From Gordionus sp. m RMFG-2023 (lineage: Eukaryota > Nematomorpha > Gordioida > Chordodea > Parachordodidae), in NCBI RefSeq assembly GCF_954871325.1, contig NC_088775.1, positions 31,101,561 through 31,165,560 on the forward strand: a DNA stretch of 64,000 nucleotides. The letters are read 5' to 3'. Below are positions 36,088 through 64,000 of this stretch, one piece after another. Each line of letters begins with the position of its first letter. The stretch's first letter is position 1. A program made the position numbers and the translations under genes. Below the pieces are notes generated by a model that made no database searches, was not told where the DNA came from, and saw only the letters and a list, made by a program, of their open reading frames with translations.

Positions 36088-37324
36088 AAATCGTGTTTAT
36101 AATAAAACCTACGGAGCTCTTTATAACGATAAAAATGTAGCCTAATTATCAAAAAATGATATGGTAGATTTTTAAGTCAAATATTTTTCTTTTTGTACCC
36201 TAAAAACCAATATTTAAGAGCCAGATCTTTAATCTTTCCTTTAATATTATAACAATAACAGTCTAATACTATTCATGCAAATGGATAAATTTTTGGAACC
36301 CTTGGTTTCTGTCGGTCACTTGCTAAGTTATATCCTTTAAGCTTAGGGTCAATAAGCCTTTAATAACAACGTCCACCTATTTTTTTTGTATTTAGGAGCA
36401 CCCTTACTTTAGCTCTCACTTAAGTCTCATTATTCCTTTACGCTTTTCGCCTTTTTTTAATGACCAAACTAATATAACATACTTTCCTTTATCTTAACTT
36501 GAATTGAAGAGAACTTCAGATTTAAGAGACTCCATTATTCACATGCTTCCTCCAGATTTATCTAGCATCCATCTGAGAATTCACATTTCTCTCTACTTTC
36601 CGTTGGCAATGTCATGCCTTTCACATAAATCCCCATTTAATTTTCCATCATTCTGCAAGTATTAAAAAAGGGTGTGTGATATGCCTCTGTCTTGCTATAT
36701 AGGTTGGAGAAGAAAATAGTATTCAGATATTATTACACTGATTTTTTTTAAAAAAATGGGGTAATGTTGATTAGATTACATTTAATAATGAAGGTCCTAA
36801 GGTTGATTTGCATTTTTTTTAAATATTCAATTATATTCAATTCAATTGATTATATTATATAATAATATATCTGATTACTCTTCAGTAAAAAAAAAACTCG
36901 AATATTAACATATAGGAAGTTCCAATATTATAAAAGAAAAACCATTATATGTTTTCTTGAATGTGTCTTATTGGCTGATCTGATCCAGCTGAGTTTTTAC
37001 TCAATAATATCGAGTTCAATCTTAGAGATTTCGGTATTAAAATACCTTATCTCCCAATATTATATAATAAATATTAAAAAATTAATCAGATAAAAATAAA
37101 ATCTATCTTGGGAGACAAGATATGGCATAAAACCTAAGATATTATATAATGAATAATTTCTAATAGGTTTGAGGACATATTTCTTATTCTGTTCTCCGCT
37201 ATTACTTTGATCCCTTATTAATCTTATGTTCCAAAAATGACAGAACATAATTGATATATCAAGCAGACAAAATTATAATAATCAACTATAAACAATAAAA
37301 TTGTAAATAAAACTAGACAAATAA
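36088..37324. other. Upstream region of the aminopeptidase gene
   Basis: This 1.2 kb contains no element ends I recognise and no clear coding sequence. It is the likely place for the promoter and any 5' untranslated exon. No TATA or initiator can be chosen with confidence in such AT-rich DNA. Confidence 0.35.
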
Positions 37325-59106
<21,782 letters not shown>

Positions 59107-59242
59107 TTTCTTTCCCATTTATATATACTTTATTTCTTCCATTAATTTCTTTTTTTATTTAAACTTTCATTTATTTTTTAGAATTAAATATAAAATATTT
59201 AATTTTAATCGTATACATACAAAATATTCATTTAAAAAAGAA

Positions 59243-59248
59243 AATAAA
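59243..59248 (+). terminator. Candidate poly(A) signal of the aminopeptidase gene
   Basis: AATAAA lies 136 bp after the stop. Base composition makes chance matches common. Confidence 0.4.
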
Positions 59249-59534
59249 ATTATATCAGATGATGTATAAATGAACGTTATTTAAATTTAAAAAAAAAAAA
59301 ATGTTTTTATATGATTAGTTAGTAACATTGCTTATCAATATTGATTTTGTTATATTACCATAAAATATATTATATGTATCTATATATTATATATTAATTT
59401 TTAAATTATTATTGAAATTGTTGTTTTAGATATTTATATTATAGTTTAGTTAGTATATTTAAAATATGTTCAAATTTGTTAAGAATATTAATAATATACT
59501 AGATTTATTTAGTACATACAATTTTAAATAAAAC
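59249..59534. other. AT-rich DNA after the aminopeptidase gene
   Basis: Nothing recognised. Confidence 0.3.
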
Positions 59535-60120
59535 TCTCTAAAGTGCCCCTCACTTTATAGAGCAATCATTTTGTGCATAGAATGCTTTTTTAAAAAAAAA
59601 AAATATGAGCTTAATATGATTATGTTATCATTTTTTTAAAAAATAATGCATATTCACCGGGGGCGCGTAGTTTAGTCAAAAAAATTTTTTCGAAAATTAA
59701 AATTTAAAAAAAAAATGAATATAGTACTATTTTCAATCTCCTTGAAAAGCTAAACATTATTTTCTATTCATTTTTTAAAAAATAATCTTGACCGGGGTGC
59801 GTAGGGCCGCGTAGTTTAGTCAAAAAAAATAAATATTTTTTTAAAAGCCCACTAAGTTTAAAAAAAATTTAAAAATATTATATTAACATTAATTATACCT
59901 TTTAATAAGCTCTATATGATTCTGTGTTTATTTTTTATAAATTAAGCTTCTTTAATAGGAGGCGCGTATGGGGGCTTTAGGGACGCGCATTTTAATCATG
60001 TAAAAAAGTAATTTTTTTTAAACTTACGAAGCTAAATACGATTCTATATTAATATAATTTAAATTAAGCTTCTTTCATAGAGGGCGCGTGGGGGCGCATA
60101 TTTTAGTCATGCCCCTTTCT
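59535..60120. repeat. Degenerate tandem repeat with GC-rich cores
   Basis: A core of the form GGCGCGTAGTTTAGTCA recurs near 59662, 59808, 59978 and 60090. AT-rich spacers contain TTAAAAAATAAT and, in the later copies, AATTAAGCTTCTTT followed by ATAGG/ATAGAGG. Spacing is about 120-170 bp. The origin is unknown. Confidence 0.6.
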
Positions 60121-60832
60121 TTTCTATAATTTTAGATATTATCTATATTCTAGATATGCACTGATTTTGAGTATTAATCTGATGCTTTTTTTTGTACTAC
60201 CAGGCATCAGTGGTATCCACCTGAAACCTGATAGTATTATGGAAGAAAATGGTATATCTTTCTTAATATAATTTTCTATTTGAGCCAGAGATATGCTACC
60301 TCCTTTGTATTCGATGCCAATATAGTATTAGCTGATCAATATCAATAAAATTATATTAGCATATTGGAAAAAAATCAAACGTTTATATTCATCAATATTA
60401 TCATTTATAGTGAATATATGACATGATAATATTGGTAGATTATATCTTAGCATTTTTCTTCTTCTCAATTTAATATATATATACTACTTTATTATTCTTT
60501 TTTGGAATCAGCTGGTACCTTGTTAATATTGATTTTGGCAGACAAAGAAAATTGTTACCTACCATGTGTCTCTGACTAAAATTAAATTTGAAAGTATCAG
60601 TTCATCTCTGATGATAGAACTAATTTGTCAATTTTTATATAGAATACGGTCTTGATCCAATATTTTGAATTGGTGCAACCTTATTATTCACTAGACTTAT
60701 TCATTCCATTATTGATAATTTGCTTGCTATATTTATATATTACAATTTTTCTCTAAAAAACATTTATATCAAAAAGCTTCGAATCACTCTTTGAGGTAGG
60801 TTTCCATATTTAATATTTTTATATTAACATAA
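60121..60832. other. Intergenic DNA, nothing recognised
   Basis: AT-rich; no coding similarity seen. Confidence 0.3.
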
Positions 60833-61266
60833 ATCATGGGCAGGGTTACCATGTCTCCCCCCATCAATGGGAGTCTCCCACAATTTTTTAGTTTACCCAC
60901 ATACATCTCACTCCCACAAAACTCCCACAATTAGAAATCTCCCACAAAAAGCTCCCACAATTTTTTTTTTAGCATTTTAATGTTTTTAATATATAAATAA
61001 TAATTTTGAGAGACAGTATTTGATTATTTTTATATTTTTAAAATAAATTTTAAATATTTATCCGAAAAATATGTCTAGTTCTTTTATTTTATTTTTCCGC
61101 TCTAAAATATATTTTTTATAAAATTCCCCAATTCTCTACTCGACATTTTCAAAATTTTTGTGTTAGAAAGAATAGAAGTTGGAACAGTATGTGTAATTAT
61201 TATAAATATATTTTAAATTACTTAATATATTTTATATCGTTATCTAGAATTGCAGTGCTCCACTAG

Positions 61267-62160
61267 TTTCACATGTAGGAAATCTACTTCATGTAGTTAA
61301 TATTTAGTTGCAATCAGAAGATTCTTTATTGATAAAGATTCACAAAATCATGCTACAGCTCTGTTCATCTCTACAGTTAAAAATAGATAATAAATTTTAT
61401 AGCGCTATTGTTAAAAATATCATATTAATGTTCAAATATTACTATAATTAACGTATTTTTAAATGAAGCAAATATTTTCATTAAGACAATTTTGGAATAT
61501 TTACAATCAAGATTTGATTTTAATAACTCTATTTACAATTGTTAAATATTATGACCTTGGAACAGAAACCATCATTTGATGGTTTTTGTAATTTAATAAA
61601 TATATTAAAATTACCTATAGACATTGAAGCCTTGTTTGAAGAGATTGTAATTTTTTCGATTTTTTATGATTCGCCAGAATACTTAAAGTTAGATGGTCTA
61701 AAAGCAGAGGAGAAATGGGTGGAATTTTTTCGTAATAACGATAAATCCCCATGCTTGGAAAAAATTTGCGAGTATGTTTTCTCCTTACCTCATTCTAATG
61801 CCTCATCGGAGCGCATTTTTAGCCTGATGAGGACTGCCTGGAGAAAGGAGAGAAATCGAATTGCTTTAACAACATTAGAGGCCGAGTTAATGGTTAAACA
61901 AAATTATAAAATTTCATGCCAGGTTTATTTTTTACATTGTAAAATTAATATTTTGAATATTTTGGCAAATCATAAAAATAAAGAAGCATTACAATCTCCT
62001 CAAACATGACACCATATTAAATCTTATTAATAATTACGATTAGTAATAATATTCTTACTTTGGTATTTCTGCAGCATAATTTAGTGAACCTTTATTAAAT
62101 TATATTCTTCTGATTGCAACTGCATATTAACAGCATATAGTAGATTTCCTATATGTAAAA
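61267..62160. repeat. Inverted repeat pair enclosing the hAT coding fragment
   Basis: The left copy (61267-61320) includes AGGAAATCTACTTCATG and GTTGCAATCAGAAG. The right copy (62107-62160) is its inverse with CTTCTGATTGCAAC and TAGATTTCCT. About 54 bp match at over 80% by eye. The pair may bound a separate element inside the larger hAT. Confidence 0.72.
61539..62009 (+). pseudogene. hAT transposase C-terminal fragment
   Basis: An open frame of about 150 codons contains SFDGFCNLINILKLP, KICEYVFSLPHSNASSERIF, SLMRTAWRKERNR and LEAELMVKQN. This is the hAT dimerisation domain with intact S-S-E-R-x-F-S. The upstream core, with its DDE residues and TRW block, was not found, so it is truncated. 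The frame is uninterrupted, so it is less decayed than most relics here. Confidence 0.85.
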
Positions 62161-62742
62161 TTCCTAAATATACTTCTTCCATTTATTTTTGAAATTTTTT
62201 TTCAAAATTTTAGGATAGCTTTTATAATCTATTTATTTTTTAAAGGTTTGTAAAATTTTAAAATTCTACGATGGTGCGTATTAGGAGGAACCTGTCAACC
62301 AACATTCTGCTGACTCAATTCTGTAAATACACTCTGATTTTTGCCAAATTCACTAAGGAATTATCAGATCAGAAAGCTTCCATGCAATTCATTGGTAATG
62401 CCAAATCTGCCATATTTACCATTATATATGGTTAGCTATGTCTTTGGATATTTCATATCTGGAGAAAATTTTTTTAATAGTTTTATTGAAATGACATTAA
62501 TTTTGTTGAAATAGGGGAGGATCAAGGGAAATGTTTTGATATCTCCTTATTAGATGCATCTGTTAGAATTGCATATGTTTGCACATCTTTCAAATCGTCA
62601 AGAATTGACCTTCTGGATTTATATCCTAAAACATTGATGATAGCCTTGCTCATTTGTGTTCTACAAAGTATACTTTTCATTTATATTAGTCGTTAAATAT
62701 TATGGGAAATTCTACCAACATTGTGATGTTAAGTAGCTCTCT

Positions 62743-62976
62743 CAGCGTCTACATGAGCGGGGGAGAGGGTGGGGGGTGGGGGTAGGAACAGTTTGCATCC
62801 TAATATCTATAAAGGGGTAGGGGGTAGGCATTTTGGGGGGTAGGCTATAATAATCTAGAAAATTTTCCATTACATTTTTAAATTATCTATGGATAACATT
62901 TTGGTATATTAGGAGGGTAGACATATATTTTTGAGGGGGGTTTGCATCCAGTGAATATACTGTCATGTAGACGCTG
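62743..62976. mobile_element. 234-bp hAT MITE with exact duplication, nested in the larger hAT
   Basis: The ends are CAGCGTCTACATGA and its inverse TCATGTAGACGCTG. The duplication AGCTCTCT is exact at 62735-62742 and 62977-62984. The interior is G-rich on the plus strand (runs GGGGGAGAGGGTGGGGGG and others). A similar lone end lies at 26320. Confidence 0.92.
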
Positions 62977-63455
62977 AGCTCTCTGAATGTTGTACTGCAT
63001 GATAGGTATTTACCATTTCCGCAACTGTAGTTGCATCTGTATTATTTCTTATTTTTGAAGAATATTTTTGTTTTGCAATAGATGTTGATAGACTGCCCTG
63101 TACTGATTTATGCTTTGAAGATTTTTGATGCCTCAAAATATCATATTCCCTTCCCCCATTGTATTAACTAAATACTGTAGAACAACTTCCCCGCACTGAT
63201 TATAATTATTTTTTACATCGTAAATTTAAAATTGTTTGTTTTTTTATAAAATCTTATTTATACATTAGCATAAAATATATTTTTTTACATTGTAAAATTA
63301 CAATTTTTTATAAAATTTTATCTTGTTTACATTCTTTTGTATTTAAAAAAGATCGTTGATTATTATTTTTAAACAAAATTAATATATTATAATAAATCAA
63401 TATGTTATTTAAATAATAAAGATAGTATTTAAGAAATTTTGTGTCGTACTATAAT

Positions 63456-63725
63456 TACCTATTTTGAAAAATAGTTGCGTATTTTATTTTAGAAAATAGT
63501 TACCTATTTTATTTTGAAAAAGAGTTGGATATTTTATTTTGAAAAATAGTTGGCTATTTTATTTTGAAAAATAGTTAGCTATTTTCTTTTGAAAAATAGT
63601 TGGCTATTTTATTTTGAAAAATAGTTGGCTATTTTATTTTGAAAATTAGTTGGCTATTTTATTATAAATAGTTGGCTATTTTATTTTGAAAAATAATTAC
63701 CTATTTTATTTTGGAAAATAGATTC
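63456..63725. repeat. 25-bp tandem array
   Basis: The unit GTTGGCTATTTTATTTTGAA followed by AAATA repeats about eleven times, with a shorter unit near 63668. It lies just inside the right end of the 3.07 kb hAT element. Confidence 0.92.
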
Positions 63726-64000
63726 GATTTTATATTTATAAAAAATAATAAGCGGATAACTAAGTCAATTCTAAATCCCGGCCGCAGGCCGGGCCTTTGA
63801 AAAATGTTTTTTTAGCAATTTTCATATTTCTCCCACAATTTTTATATTACTCCCACAAAATACCGAATTTCTCCCACAATTTGAAAATTTTGACCTGGCA
63901 ACCCTGATCATGGGTCTCATTTCAAATCAATTCCATTTAGCCCACCTCTCAATTTCGCTAAAAATTTGTGGATACGTTTATACATGGATTAAGATTAAAA

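Larger units (their letters stand above)
60841..63906 (+). mobile_element. 3.07 kb hAT element with exact target duplication
   Basis: The left end is CAGGGTTACCATGTC. The right end in reverse is CAGGGTTGCCAGGTC. The duplication ATCATGGG is exact at 60833-60840 and 63907-63914. CTCCCACAA motifs cluster inside both ends: about five at left (60886-60970) and three at right (63832-63885), all in the same orientation. Inside are an inverted-repeat unit with transposase sequence (61267-62160), a small hAT MITE (62743) and a 25-bp tandem array (63456). Confidence 0.93.

Overview
The window is very AT-rich eukaryotic DNA with long introns, dense transposon debris and two spliced host genes, both on the + strand. 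The M1 aminopeptidase has the C-terminal helical domain typical of animal APN/ERAP-type enzymes. With the many hAT, piggyBac and Helitron relics this points to an invertebrate animal; I cannot name the phylum. No bacterial features, CRISPR array or rRNA were seen.

Host gene 1 (4013-16756) is a RAD6/UBE2A/B-type ubiquitin-conjugating enzyme in at least five exons. Its first coding exon (about 14 residues) was not found and may lie before the window. A 10.3 kb intron separates the first two visible exons. The protein has an acidic/serine-rich C-terminal tail that the vertebrate enzyme lacks.

Host gene 2 (37325-59106) is a membrane-anchored M1 aminopeptidase read through 25 exons. Its N-terminal cytoplasmic region is about 500 residues, and about 190 extra residues sit between the first two beta-strands of the ectodomain. 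All catalytic motifs are present: GAMEN, HEISH, the NEGFA glutamate and the transition-state tyrosine.

The rest is mobile DNA. Clear hAT elements with 8-bp target duplications lie at 31823-32225, 33808-36079, 46630-49251, 51908-53205, 60841-63906 and 62743-62976. Older hAT pieces lie at 1439-3586, 5479-6110, 11250-11390, 18595-20251 and 23854-24697. piggyBac elements lie at 1765-3169 (inside a hAT), 26472-29287 and 56132-56330. A Helitron helicase scrap lies at 23074-23290. Foldback or MITE-like elements lie at 12197-13208, 48306-48892, 50776-51090, 55191-57087 and 56396-56729. Two retroelement fossils are present: an LTR element with both LTRs (8382-10157) and a reverse transcriptase piece (17397-17825). 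Tandem arrays with about 145-bp units occur at 21840-22560 and 59535-60120.

No convincing new biological system was found. The most unusual items are the enlarged aminopeptidase, the RAD6 tail, the nested-transposon stratigraphy (including a paralogous empty site), and a hAT element whose two ends carry the same short motif in the same orientation.
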